In this document: positions 25,926 through 33,923 of the stretch, one piece after another | Layout: every line of letters begins with the position of its first letter | Numbering within the stretch: the stretch's first letter is position 1 | Assembly (NCBI GenBank): GCA_036563895.1 | Contig: DATCLN010000215.1 | Span: 1-64,000, forward strand | Length of the DNA stretch: 64,000 nucleotides | Reading direction: 5' to 3' | Source of the DNA: ZCTH02-B3 sp036563895 | GTDB taxonomy: Bacteria; Bacillota; Bacilli; Paenibacillales; Paenibacillaceae | The notes under the pieces: model-generated | What the model was told of the DNA's origin: nothing | Seen by the model: only the letters and a program-made list of their open reading frames with translations | The model's database searches: none | Position numbers and translations under genes: made by a program

Positions 25926-25954
25926 ATCATATCCCAGGGTCCGGGGAGCGTCAA
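25926..25954 (-). promoter_or_regulatory. Sigma-A promoter of qcrABC
   Basis: TTGACG (25949-25954) and TATGAT (25926-25931) on the minus strand, 17 nt apart, about 70 nt upstream of qcrA. A Rex-like element with TTGTGA and TGACAA five nt apart is at 26005-26021, about 50 nt above the -35. Confidence 0.75.
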
Positions 25955-26088
25955 GAATCGCGGGCCGGCCGCACCGTATCGTTCCCGCGGCCGTAACGAA
26001 AATGTTGTCAATTTGTCACAAATCCTGAGCCCGCATTTTGCGGCTCCCACGGTTTTGGCATTCCCCCGGGCGCCGGCAATTATTCCTT

Positions 26089-26505
26089 TCATCCCCTTTT
26101 CCACAGGCCGGCCACGGAGCTTGTCCACCTTTCGCCCGCCGCTTCGGGCGGCTCGTCCGGAAGCGGCTCCGCCACCAGGTCGGCGGGAATCCGGCCGGAC
26201 ACAAGGCCCGCGACTCCTGTCACCACGACCACGTAGCGGAATCCCGCCTCCTCTTTCAGCCTGCGGCAAAGTTCCGCCAGCTTCTCTTCGTCATCCGCGC
26301 CGTAATAATGAAAGGCCGGCATGGTGACGGTCCGGCCGCGAAACCTTTCTTCCAGCGGCTTGAGCACCGCTCCCGCCCTGGCCGCCAGATCGGCTGCCTC
26401 CACCGGCGACTCCCGGCCCGTCAGGCCGGTGACGGGAAGCAGGCAGGTGTCCAGGTAAGGCTGCAGGGCGGGCCATTCTTCCCTTTTCAGTTCCCCGAAC
26501 TTCAT
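26089..26505 (-). CDS. ypiF: YpiF-like protein (DUF2487)
   Basis: 138 residues, soluble, alpha/beta. It resembles the DUF2487 family (B. subtilis YpiF), which lies just upstream of qcrA in many Bacillota. The DUF2487 feature HYYGADDEEKLAELC and a central strand RYVVVVTGVAGL are seen. No catalytic motif is evident and no role is known. The start has GGAGGA 7 nt upstream; the same GGAGGAATGCGC string occurs once more 31 nt above it. The gene ends about 160 nt before the qcrABC -35. Confidence 0.7.
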   Translation of the reverse strand: MKFGELKREEWPALQPYLDTCLLPVTGLTGRESPVEAADLAARAGAVLKPLEERFRGRTVTMPAFHYYGADDEEKLAELCRRLKEEAGFRYVVVVTGVAGLVSGRIPADLVAEPLPDEPPEAAGERWTSSVAGLWKRG

Positions 26506-26574
26506 CGCGCATTCCTCCGAGCCCGTTGCGCATTTCGGCGCATTCCTCCGAAGCTATGATAACGAAGGAACACG

Positions 26575-26616
26575 AAAAAACGCAAACCGTCCCCGCTTTC
26601 CGCGGAGCGATTTGCG
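26575..26616 (-). terminator. Terminator after the IDEAL-domain gene
   Basis: A stem of CGCAAATCG with CGGTTTGCG, and further GC pairing inside, followed by six T residues on the minus strand. It lies 32 nt after the stop of the small gene at 26649. Confidence 0.85.
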
Positions 26617-26648
26617 CGGCACGGGCCGGATGCGCGCCCGGGAACCTT

Positions 26649-26828
26649 TTATGCCAGCATCGCTTTCAGTTCGTCCGTCAGACGCCGGAAAGTCTCGGCG
26701 TCCCCTTGGGCGAGCGCGTCGTCGATGGCCTTGTACAGTCTTTCCGTCCGGAATTTGCGCAGCGCCTCGTCCAGGATCATTTCCGCCGCCAATCCCAGCA
26801 TGGCTTCATAGGCGACTTTCATGTCCAT
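26649..26828 (-). CDS. Short IDEAL-domain protein
   Basis: 59 residues. Most of the protein is an IDEAL-type helix pair: ILDEALRKF, then YKAIDDALAQGD and FRRLTDELKAM. In B. subtilis this domain is at the C terminus of YpiB, which lies near ypiF and qcrA; here only the domain remains. Start ATG 26828 has GGAGGTG 7 nt upstream; a second ATG is two codons later. The function of the domain is not known. A terminator follows, so it may be transcribed separately from ypiF. Confidence 0.75.
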   Translation of the reverse strand: MDMKVAYEAMLGLAAEMILDEALRKFRTERLYKAIDDALAQGDAETFRRLTDELKAMLA

Positions 26829-26961
26829 CGGTTGCACCTCCAGCCGGCTCCTGTAATTAGCATATGCGCAAGCGGCGATCCGGCCGGGGCGGCCGCCCTG
26901 CGTCGCCGGCAAAGGGCCTCCGCCCGGCCGTCGGCCTTCCGTCCGCCAGCGGTCGAACCCG

Positions 26962-28257
26962 CTACGGGAAAACGATCAGATCCTCGAACGCCACGCGGCT
27001 GCCGGTGATGAGCTCGCGCCCCTGCGGCGTGGCCCGGACCACGGCTTCCCCCTCTTCCGTCTCCCCCCGCTGGAGGAGCCCGAGATGCGTCATCATGCGC
27101 AGCACGCGCAGCCGGAACACATCCCGTTCCGTGTCGTAGCAGAAGGGACGCAGCAGGGGAAGCAGCACCGCTTCCAGCGAACGTTCCGTCACCCAGTCTC
27201 CCGCGAGCCTGGCCATCCATTGGACGACCGGATGCAGATTGGCCACGGGGCCTTTGTACAGCCGGAGCCAGAACCGGTACACGTCCGCCGGATCCGGCGG
27301 CGCTTCTCCTCCCGCCGCCGCGTAACCCGCCTCCGTCAGCACCAGGCGGTCGGGGCGCTCTTCCACCAGGCGGCGGTAATAGCAAAAATCGTACAGCAGC
27401 GCGAACCGGTCCGGATACTCCCGGAATCTGCGGCCGTAGCCGAACCTCCAGCCGCTTCCGTCCGGCGGCGTCTCGGGCACCGACATGAGCGCCAGCACCT
27501 GCTGCAGCTGCCGCTTGTAGAGCACGCCGTCCGCCGTGAGGGGAATGTCCCGGTCCCGGACGAACCGCAGGAAGACGACGATGTCCCCGGCCAGCAGCCC
27601 GCGTTCGTCGCGGTAGACCGGCGGCTGCCCGCGGCGTTCGAGCCGCGCCCGGAAACGCCGTTCGAGGGCGTCGCACAGCCGCTGCCGGACGTCCTGCGGC
27701 ATGTGGTACAGATGGCTCGTCTGCCGCGACATGCCGCCGAACAGCCAGCCGAACGAGCGGAAGCGGCCGATCGTGCCGCGCGGATCGGAAGGAGCGCCGT
27801 CCGCTTCCGCTTCGGAGACCGCCTTTTTCCTTTTCCGGCGGCCCGAAGTTTTTTCGGTCCCGCCGCCCGGGGGTACCGCCGATGAGCCCGCCGCCGCCTG
27901 CACTGAAATTCCCGACGCCATTCCCGCCGCCGATCCTGTTGCCGGTCCCGCCATTGGCAAAGCCGAAAAATTGGGAAGAAGCGCCGCGGAGGGATTCGCC
28001 GCCGCCTCCGCCCGCGCCGCCAGCTCTTCCGGGCTGTAAGCCGTGCGGTTTTCAAAAAGCAGCGAATGCAGAAATCTCCACTCCGCCTCGCTGAGGCCGT
28101 CCAGATGCGGCTCGAAGGCTTCCCGGCTCTGCGCGGCGTACAGGATCGACTGGATCAGGTCGTTCTTGGAATGGCTGTCGCAATGGCATCCATACGATTT
28201 GGCGATCCGGTCAAGCTGGGCGATGTCCGCGTAGCCGAGCAGGTCCGCCAGTCGCAT
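26962..28257 (-). CDS. Unrecognised 431-residue protein
   Basis: I do not recognise this protein. Residues 1-60 (RLADLLGYADIAQLDRIAK, then SKNDLIQSIL) look like a small helical DNA-binding-type domain. A low-complexity Ala/Gly/Pro and basic linker follows at about 85-160. The C-terminal 270 residues are rich in Arg and aromatic residues and have winged-helix-like segments near the end (RVLRMMTHLGLLQR). This layout recalls helicase-associated proteins, but no ATPase motif is present. Start ATG 28257 has GGGGG at proper spacing. It lies alone between two terminators. Confidence 0.6.
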   Translation of the reverse strand: MRLADLLGYADIAQLDRIAKSYGCHCDSHSKNDLIQSILYAAQSREAFEPHLDGLSEAEWRFLHSLLFENRTAYSPEELAARAEAAANPSAALLPNFSALPMAGPATGSAAGMASGISVQAAAGSSAVPPGGGTEKTSGRRKRKKAVSEAEADGAPSDPRGTIGRFRSFGWLFGGMSRQTSHLYHMPQDVRQRLCDALERRFRARLERRGQPPVYRDERGLLAGDIVVFLRFVRDRDIPLTADGVLYKRQLQQVLALMSVPETPPDGSGWRFGYGRRFREYPDRFALLYDFCYYRRLVEERPDRLVLTEAGYAAAGGEAPPDPADVYRFWLRLYKGPVANLHPVVQWMARLAGDWVTERSLEAVLLPLLRPFCYDTERDVFRLRVLRMMTHLGLLQRGETEEGEAVVRATPQGRELITGSRVAFEDLIVFP

Positions 28258-28325
28258 CGGCATCCCCCGTTTCCATAAGCTGCATTCTCCATTATCGGTG
28301 CTCCCGCGCCGGTTTAAACGTGCAG

Positions 28326-28363
28326 CAAAAAACCCCGGTCCGGCCTTCCGGCCGGATCGGGGT
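28326..28363 (-). terminator. Terminator after the phosphatase gene
   Basis: A 14-base-pair stem with one mismatch (ACCCCG..CCGGCC with GGCCGG..CGGGGT) and a GGAA loop, followed by six T residues on the minus strand, 23 nt after the stop at 28387. Confidence 0.92.
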
Positions 28364-28386
28364 CCCGATCGCCCGTCCTACCCGTC

Positions 28387-29001
28387 CTATGTCAATTTTT
28401 TCTCCGGTTCGCAGGTCTGCAAATGCGCGGTACAGTTGTGCACCAGCACCCGCCACTCGCCGTCCGCGTGCTCCATCACGGTCAGGGAACCGTTGCGGAT
28501 GACCTGATCGTCCACGGACGGACACAGCATCCGCACCAGGCGGGCGAGCAGGCCGCCGTGGGTGACCACGAGCCAGCTTTCCCCGGCATGGTCGCGCAGC
28601 CAGTCGTCCACGAAGGAGCGGCCCCTCGCCCGGAGGGAATCGTCTCCCTCCATGTCGGGCACCAGTTTCCGCCATTCCGGACCCCAGCGCTCCAGGCGTT
28701 CTTCCGGCGTCGTTCCTTCGGCGCTGCCAAAGGACCGTTCCTTCAGCCGTTCGTCCCACAGGAGGGGAAGGGCCAGCCGCTCCGCCAGGATGCGAGCCGT
28801 CTCCGCGGCGCGCTTGAGGGGGCTGCTCACCACCCCGTTCCAGCGCCACCGCTCCGCCGCCAACCGCTCGGCCAGCAGCCGCGCCTGCCGCCTTCCTTCT
28901 TCGTCCAGGGGGATGTCCGTGGAACCCTGGATCCTGCCCAAGCGGTTCCATTCCGTCTGCCCATGCCGTACCCAGCCGAGCCTGAGGAAGTCCGGCGTCA
29001 T
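28387..29001 (-). CDS. Histidine phosphatase family protein
   Basis: 204 residues of the phosphoglycerate-mutase-like superfamily. The phospho-acceptor motif RHGQTEWN is at 12-19, with SPLKRAAETA in the middle and the second catalytic His in VVTHGG. Many such proteins are broad phosphatases; the substrate cannot be told. The start overlaps the anti-sigma gene end by 4 nt, so it may be in the sigma operon. A strong terminator follows. Confidence 0.9.
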   Translation of the reverse strand: MTPDFLRLGWVRHGQTEWNRLGRIQGSTDIPLDEEGRRQARLLAERLAAERWRWNGVVSSPLKRAAETARILAERLALPLLWDERLKERSFGSAEGTTPEERLERWGPEWRKLVPDMEGDDSLRARGRSFVDDWLRDHAGESWLVVTHGGLLARLVRMLCPSVDDQVIRNGSLTVMEHADGEWRVLVHNCTAHLQTCEPEKKLT

Positions 29002-29594
29002 GCGCGCACCCTGGACAGCCAGTTCAGGACGAGCAACATGGCGATGACGCCGAAGAGGGACAGTCCGAGCCAGTGTTCCGTCGGCGAAGGTGCGGCATAG
29101 TACGTGATCATGTGATTCAGGCTGGCCACCGGCACCTCCACCAGCAGGGTTTCCGTTTCCCGTCCGGCAGCGAAGGCATGGGCCGCTTCCAGGGCACCGA
29201 CCATGGAGCCTCCCGATCCTCCCCGCCGCTCCGACACCAGGTGCCAGAAACTCATGACGAACAGGGTCAGGAGCAGCGCGGAGAGGATCGCCAGCCTTTT
29301 GCGCAGGGCGGCCGTAAAGGCGTAGGTCTTGCGGATCGCGGGCATCGCCCAGCGCTGCTCGGCGTAGATGCGGCTGAGGACGCGCTCGGCAATCCGCCGG
29401 TCCGCATCCGGCGCCTCCTCCTCATCGGCGCGCATGCCGCTCACCAGCGCGCTGCTCTCCCGCCACAGTTGCCAGGCTTCCGCGCACTCCGCGCACCCCG
29501 CGGCGTGTTCCGCGACCAGCCGGCTTTCCTCCGAACCTTCGGGCAGGTCCCAACGGGAGGCCAACAGCTTTTGCACCTCTTCGCAGTTCATCAC
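28998..29594 (-). CDS. Zinc-type anti-sigma factor
   Basis: 198 residues. The N terminus has the ZAS pattern H-x3-C-x2-C in HAAGCAEC (about 29-36), which binds zinc and grips the sigma factor. Two hydrophobic helices follow (about 101-120 and 175-193), so both ends are cytoplasmic. It overlaps the upstream ECF sigma gene by 4 nt. It should hold the sigma factor inactive until a membrane signal appears. Confidence 0.85.
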   Translation of the reverse strand: MMNCEEVQKLLASRWDLPEGSEESRLVAEHAAGCAECAEAWQLWRESSALVSGMRADEEEAPDADRRIAERVLSRIYAEQRWAMPAIRKTYAFTAALRKRLAILSALLLTLFVMSFWHLVSERRGGSGGSMVGALEAAHAFAAGRETETLLVEVPVASLNHMITYYAAPSPTEHWLGLSLFGVIAMLLVLNWLSRVRA

Positions 29595-30184
29595 AGCTTC
29601 AACTCCTCCACTTCTTTCGCGAGCGCCGCCTCTCCCATGTAGGGTTCCATCTGTGCTTTCACGCTTGATCTTGCCCTGAACAGCAGCGATTTCACCGCGC
29701 TTACCGTCTGGCCCAGGATGTTGGCGATCTCCTGGTAATCCAGACCGTCATATTCCCGAAGGATGAGCGCGGAGCGCTGTTTTTCCGGCAGACTGTTGAT
29801 CGCTTCCCGCACCTTGGCCACTTTCTCGTTTCTCAGGAGCGACTGTTCCGGCGAAGCTTCCGTGGGCGCGGCCGGTATGTACACCACATCGTCCAAGGAT
29901 ATGTGCTGCGACCGCTGCTTGCGCAACTCGCTCAGCACCGTGTTGCGCGCGATGGTGTAGAGCCATGTCGAAAAGGAAGCGTCCACTTCGCGGAAAGAAT
30001 GCAAACTTCGATACGCCTTGTAGAACGTTTCCGAACACAGGTCTTCGGCGAGCAGTTCCAGGTTGGCGCTTTTTAACAGATGATGGATGAAGGACAAAAT
30101 TTTTTTCTGATACCGGGCCATCAGAACGGCGTAGAGCTCCACGTTGCCGTCCTTGATTTCCCGGATCAGCTGGGAATCGGTCAT
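29591..30184 (-). CDS. ECF-family RNA polymerase sigma factor
   Basis: 197 residues. Region 2 includes LAEDLCSETFYKAY (45-58) and FSTWLYTIARNTVLSELR (71-88). Region 4 is the HTH from LPEKQRSALILREYDGLDYQEIA to VKSLLFRARS. AAGGAGGG lies 12 nt upstream of ATG 30184; TTG at 30187 would be closer. It is followed by its anti-sigma factor and a histidine phosphatase in overlapping order. A cre-like palindrome and a candidate small RNA lie upstream. A TACAAT -10-like element is near 30275. Confidence 0.9.
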   Translation of the reverse strand: MTDSQLIREIKDGNVELYAVLMARYQKKILSFIHHLLKSANLELLAEDLCSETFYKAYRSLHSFREVDASFSTWLYTIARNTVLSELRKQRSQHISLDDVVYIPAAPTEASPEQSLLRNEKVAKVREAINSLPEKQRSALILREYDGLDYQEIANILGQTVSAVKSLLFRARSSVKAQMEPYMGEAALAKEVEELKL

Positions 30185-30350
30185 CAAAATCCGCGACCCT
30201 CCTTGAAGGGTGACGTACATTGCCGGTCCCAAAACATATGTACCGGACGAAGGCAAAAAAGTTGCGTCTGATTCATTGTATCATATTCGGGCCGGAAGTT
30301 CTCCAGAAAAATCCCACGAAAATGGCCGGAAAACCGTGAAAAATTTTCTC

Positions 30351-30364
30351 TGAAAGCGCTTTGG
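30351..30364. promoter_or_regulatory. cre-like palindrome
   Basis: TGAAAGCGCTTTGG matches 12 of 14 bases of the catabolite-response element TGAAAGCGCTTTCA. It lies between the small RNA terminator and the sigma gene, about 75 nt above the possible sigma promoter. CcpA binding is only a possibility. Confidence 0.35.
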
Positions 30365-30366
30365 CG

Positions 30367-30445
30367 AAAAAAATACCACCCGCTTTCCGGGGTGGCTGCA
30401 CAGAGGTGCAGAGGATTGGATAGGAGTGGAGAGAAACCATACTGT
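30367..30445 (-). ncRNA. Candidate 80-nt small RNA
   Basis: Between tyrA and the sigma gene a strong promoter would start an RNA near 30445. It has a C/U-rich unpaired stretch, a hairpin (CTGCA with TGCAG, loop CCTCTG), then a terminator stem CCACCC/GGGTGG followed by TATTTTTTT. Promoter, C-rich loop and terminator within 80 nt are what trans-acting small RNAs of Bacillota look like. It could also be an attenuator for the sigma operon. Confidence 0.5.
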
Positions 30446-30451
30446 GCCTCT

Positions 30452-30481
30452 ATTGTAATGTATCCGTTTTCATTTTGTCAA
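30452..30481 (-). promoter_or_regulatory. Strong sigma-A promoter downstream of tyrA
   Basis: A perfect TTGACA (30476-30481) and TACAAT (30452-30457) on the minus strand, 18 nt apart, 20 nt after the tyrA stop. It should start the candidate small RNA. Confidence 0.75.
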
Positions 30482-30501
30482 CAAGCGTTTTCATCGTCCC
30501 G

Positions 30502-31626
30502 TCAGAAATGCACCTCATAATTCAGTTCCTTAAGAAGCCGCACCGCTTTTTCGAGGTCCTCCGCCTTCCCGAAGGACAGCCGCAGGACGCCCGGCACGTC
30601 TTCCCTGCTCTCGGCGATGTGGACGTTGCGCAGATTGATGCCGGCGCGGCCGATTTCCGTGGCGATCCGGCCGATCTCGCCGGGATGGTCGGGCACGTCC
30701 ACATAGCATTCGTAGAAAGGCGTTAGGACGCCCTTTCGCCGTTCGGGCAGGCTGCCGCGGAACCGGCCCGCCAGGCGGAACTCCTCTTCGATCCCGGCGC
30801 CGTCCTCCCCTTTGATCAGCTCCGCGAAACGCGCGATTTCCTTCTGCCAGTCGTCGAGCAGGCGCAGCACCACGTCCCGGTTGCTCAGCAGGATGTCCCG
30901 CCAGATGACCGGGTCGCTGGAAGCGATGCGGGTGATGTCGCGAAAACCCCCCGCCGCCAGGCTTCCGTACCAGGCGTCGCCCTCGTGATACCTGCGGATC
31001 TGGTTGACGAGGGCGACCGCGATGACGTGCGGCAGGTGGCTGACCGCGCCGACCACTTCGTCGTGCCGGCGGGCGTCCATGCGCACGATGTTCGCGCGGG
31101 TCCAGCGAAGCAGCGCCTCCAGCCGGTCCGTCGCCTCCGGCGGCGTCCGGTCCGTCGGCGTAAGGACATAGTACGCATTCTCGAAAAGATGCGGACTGGC
31201 GGCCTCCACGCCGGACCGCTCCGAACCGGCCATGGGGTGTCCGCCGATAAATATTGCTCCGCCCAGGGGTTTGCCGGACGCGTATTCCACGATGGAAGCC
31301 TTGGTGCTGCCCACGTCGGTGATGATGCAACCCGGCTTGAGGGGCAGCGCGGCCAGCCGGTCGAGATATTCCGCGAGCAGTCCCACGGGCACGCACAGGA
31401 AGAGAAAATCGGCGCCGTCCGCCGCTTCCTCGAGGGAGACCGTCGCCTCGTCCACGACGCCGAGCTCTTTGTACTTTTGCACGGAAGAAGGCCGCGGGGA
31501 ATGGCCGACGACGCGGACGCCCGGCTTCCCCCTGAAGCAGAGGGCCAGCGACCCGCCGATGAGCCCGACGCCGAAAATGGCGATCTTCACCGATGCCGTG
31601 CCAAATTCACCGTTTGCGTCCCCCAT
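30502..31626 (-). CDS. tyrA: Prephenate dehydrogenase with ACT domain
   Basis: Makes 4-hydroxyphenylpyruvate from prephenate for tyrosine. 374 residues: Rossmann GVGLIGGSLA (19-28), GGHPMAGSE, and the catalytic His in AVSHLPHV. The C-terminal 75 residues are an ACT domain (YVDVPDHPGEIGRI), which usually binds tyrosine for feedback control. It is the last gene of the aro-trp supraoperon, 4 nt after hisC. The aroA-type gene that follows tyrA in B. subtilis is absent. Confidence 0.95.
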   Translation of the reverse strand: MGDANGEFGTASVKIAIFGVGLIGGSLALCFRGKPGVRVVGHSPRPSSVQKYKELGVVDEATVSLEEAADGADFLFLCVPVGLLAEYLDRLAALPLKPGCIITDVGSTKASIVEYASGKPLGGAIFIGGHPMAGSERSGVEAASPHLFENAYYVLTPTDRTPPEATDRLEALLRWTRANIVRMDARRHDEVVGAVSHLPHVIAVALVNQIRRYHEGDAWYGSLAAGGFRDITRIASSDPVIWRDILLSNRDVVLRLLDDWQKEIARFAELIKGEDGAGIEEEFRLAGRFRGSLPERRKGVLTPFYECYVDVPDHPGEIGRIATEIGRAGINLRNVHIAESREDVPGVLRLSFGKAEDLEKAVRLLKELNYEVHF

Positions 31627-31630
31627 GGCT

Positions 31631-32728
31631 TCACACCTGCACCTTCGCTTCGTGCAGAACCGCTTCCAGGGCGGCGATCAGCTTTTCGTTCTGCTCCGGC
31701 GTGCCCACCGTGATCCGCACGCCGGTCGGAAAGCCCGGGAAGCCGGCGCGGACGATGATGCCCCTCCTAAGCAGCCGCTCGAACACGTCCTTCGCGTCCC
31801 GCTGCACATCGACGAAAATGAAGTTGCCCTGGGACGGGAGATGCCTGAGCCCCATCCGGTCGAACGCTTCGCCGAGGAATTGCAGGCCCTTCCGGTTGGC
31901 TTCCCTGCACCGGCGGACGAATTCCATGTCCCCCAATGCGGCGATAGCGGCGGTTTGCGCAAACCGCGAGGTGTTGAAGGGCTGCCGGACCTGGTTGACG
32001 TTGCGGATGACGTCGGCGTGCGCGACGCCGTAGCCGATCCGCAGGCTGGCCAGGCCGTAGATCTTGGAGAAGGTGCGCAGTACCACCAGATTGGGATATT
32101 TGGGCAGCAGGGCGATGCCGTTCGGATATTCCGGATCCACCGCGTACTCGAAGTAGGCTTCGTCCAGCACCACCATGACGCCCGGCGGCACGGCGTCGAG
32201 GAAGCGGACGAGCTGCGCGCGGGTCACGAAGGTCCCGGTGGGGTTGTTCGGATTGCACACCCAGACGATTTTCGTCCGCTCCGTGATCCGCTCCAGCATG
32301 GCGTCAAGATCATGGACGCCGTCCTTCAGCGGCACTTCCACGACGGCGGCGTTTTCCGCCATGGCGCTGAACTTGTACTGGGGAAACGTCTGCGCCGCCA
32401 TGACCGTCTCGTCGCCCGGCATGAGGTACGCCCGCGCGACCATCTGGATCACTTCGTCGGCGCCCGCCCCGAAGATCAGCTGGTCCGGCTTCACGCCCAG
32501 ATGCGCGGCCAGCGCTTCCGACAGCGCGAAGGCGCCGCCGTCGGGATAAAGGGCGGTGTTTTCCATCTCCCGCACGATGGCTTCTTTCACGACCGGAGAA
32601 CAGCCATAGGGATTTTCGTTGGAGGCGAGCTTGATCACTTCCGTCAGGCCGAGTTCGCGTTTGACCGCTTCGATGGGTTTGCCGGGCTGATAGACCGGAA
32701 GGTGGATGATGTTCGGTTTCGGTTGCAT
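31631..32728 (-). CDS. hisC: Histidinol-phosphate / aromatic aminotransferase
   Basis: A PLP-dependent class II aminotransferase, 365 residues, for both histidinol phosphate and aromatic amino acids, as known for the trp-linked gene in Bacillus. ASNENPYG, NPNNPTG, the Schiff-base Lys in FSKIYGLASLRIGYG and the phosphate-binding R of GVRITVG are present. Start ATG 32728 has AGGAGGGG 7 nt upstream. It lies 350 nt after trpA, a much larger gap than in B. subtilis, and a hairpin sits just before its ribosome site. Confidence 0.95.
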   Translation of the reverse strand: MQPKPNIIHLPVYQPGKPIEAVKRELGLTEVIKLASNENPYGCSPVVKEAIVREMENTALYPDGGAFALSEALAAHLGVKPDQLIFGAGADEVIQMVARAYLMPGDETVMAAQTFPQYKFSAMAENAAVVEVPLKDGVHDLDAMLERITERTKIVWVCNPNNPTGTFVTRAQLVRFLDAVPPGVMVVLDEAYFEYAVDPEYPNGIALLPKYPNLVVLRTFSKIYGLASLRIGYGVAHADVIRNVNQVRQPFNTSRFAQTAAIAALGDMEFVRRCREANRKGLQFLGEAFDRMGLRHLPSQGNFIFVDVQRDAKDVFERLLRRGIIVRAGFPGFPTGVRITVGTPEQNEKLIAALEAVLHEAKVQV

Positions 32729-33080
32729 GGTCACCCCTCCTGACAATCACGCGGCGCACGCGCAACGTGATTCTATTTTGACACAACCCGGCGGCGCTGT
32801 ACAGCCCCGCGGACGCTCTTGCGGCCGTGCGGGGCCGGTGCGGAAGCGGTCTTAGCCGTGTTGGCCGCCTGCGCCGCGTCAGCCCGCCCCCCGAAAACGG
32901 CTTTTCTGGCGAAATTTGTTTCCGAAACCGTCCCCCGTCGGCCGCTTCCCGGATGGAATCCCGAAAAACCCGGAAGGAGCTTGCCGGTCCCGCATGCAGG
33001 CCGGGATTTGCGCCGGGACCTGCTGGCCGGAACGCGCCCCGGCCGCGAGTTGCCAACCTGCCGGATGGGCGCCTACAGGG
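32729..33080 (-). other. 352-nt gap between trpA and hisC
   Basis: GC-rich sequence with no convincing gene. Near hisC is an inverted repeat AATCACG/CGTGATT (32772-32766 and 32751-32745) with an inner GCGC pair, ending a few nt before the ribosome site. An AT-rich stretch (AAAATAGAAT) just above it may contain a -10 element, but I find no good -35. It could hold a secondary promoter for hisC-tyrA. Confidence 0.5.
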
Positions 33081-33923
33081 TCAGGACATGCGGGGACGCG
33101 GCTTCAGCCCGGCAATAAACGACCGCACGGCTTCGATGCCGCGGCGTTTTTCCGCCGGGTCCGGGGAGGTGAGCGCCTCCAGCTGCTCTTCCACCTTGCG
33201 CACGATGGCGCTGCCGACGATGACGCCGTCGCACGACCGGCTGAAACGCTCCGCCTGCTCCCGGCTGGAAATGCCGAATCCGATGCAGACGGGAACCGGC
33301 GAAGCGCGTTTCAAGCCGGCGAGAAACGCGTCCACGCCCGCGTCGAAGGCGTCGCGGACGCCGGTGACGCCCAGGGAAGAGACGGCGTACACGAATCCCT
33401 TGGCGCGGGAAACGATGCGCTCCACCCGGCCTTCCGACGTCGGGGCGACGAGGGGAATCAGGTGGATGCCCGTCCGTTCCGCCAGCCGGCGCGCTTCCCC
33501 GTCCTCCTCCATCGGCAGATCGGGAATGATGACGCCGCTGAAGCCGTGGTCTTCGAGGGCCGCGAAAAACCGTTCCAGCCCGTACTGGAGCGCGGGATTG
33601 TAGTAGGTGAACAAAATGAAGGGCATCTTCACGCCGCGCTCCCGCGCCCGCACCGCGACCCTCATGCAGTCAGCCAAGGTAACGCGGTGACGCAGGGCCC
33701 GTTCCGAAGCCCGCTGGATGACGGGGCCGTCCGCCAGCGGGTCGGAATACGGCACGCCGAGCTCGATCATGTGCGCCCCCGCTTCCTCGGCCGCCTGCAC
33801 CAGATCCACCGTGGTGTCCGGATCCGGGTCCCCCGTCGTGAGAAACGGAATGAAGGCGGGTTCGCCGGACGCGCGCAGCCGCGCAAACGTCTCATCGATG
33901 GCGTTGGTCCCCGTCGCCTTCAC
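33081..33923 (-). CDS. trpA: Tryptophan synthase alpha subunit
   Basis: Cleaves indole-glycerol phosphate to indole. 280 residues, TIM barrel. The catalytic Glu is in HMIELGVPYSDPLADGP (E54 region), and the catalytic Asp is in IIPDLPMEE. Loop 6 TSEGRVERI and the phosphate site GFGIS/GVIVGSAIV are present. Start GTG 33923 overlaps the trpB stop as GTGA. It is the last trp gene before the long gap to hisC. Confidence 0.97.
   Translation of the reverse strand: MKATGTNAIDETFARLRASGEPAFIPFLTTGDPDPDTTVDLVQAAEEAGAHMIELGVPYSDPLADGPVIQRASERALRHRVTLADCMRVAVRARERGVKMPFILFTYYNPALQYGLERFFAALEDHGFSGVIIPDLPMEEDGEARRLAERTGIHLIPLVAPTSEGRVERIVSRAKGFVYAVSSLGVTGVRDAFDAGVDAFLAGLKRASPVPVCIGFGISSREQAERFSRSCDGVIVGSAIVRKVEEQLEALTSPDPAEKRRGIEAVRSFIAGLKPRPRMS

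Noticed and set aside
26506..26560. A leader peptide before ypiF
   Set aside because: A 13-codon frame ends in ATGA at the ypiF start, but its ATG is only one base after GGAGG, too close for initiation. It reflects a repeated GGAGGAATGCGC string.
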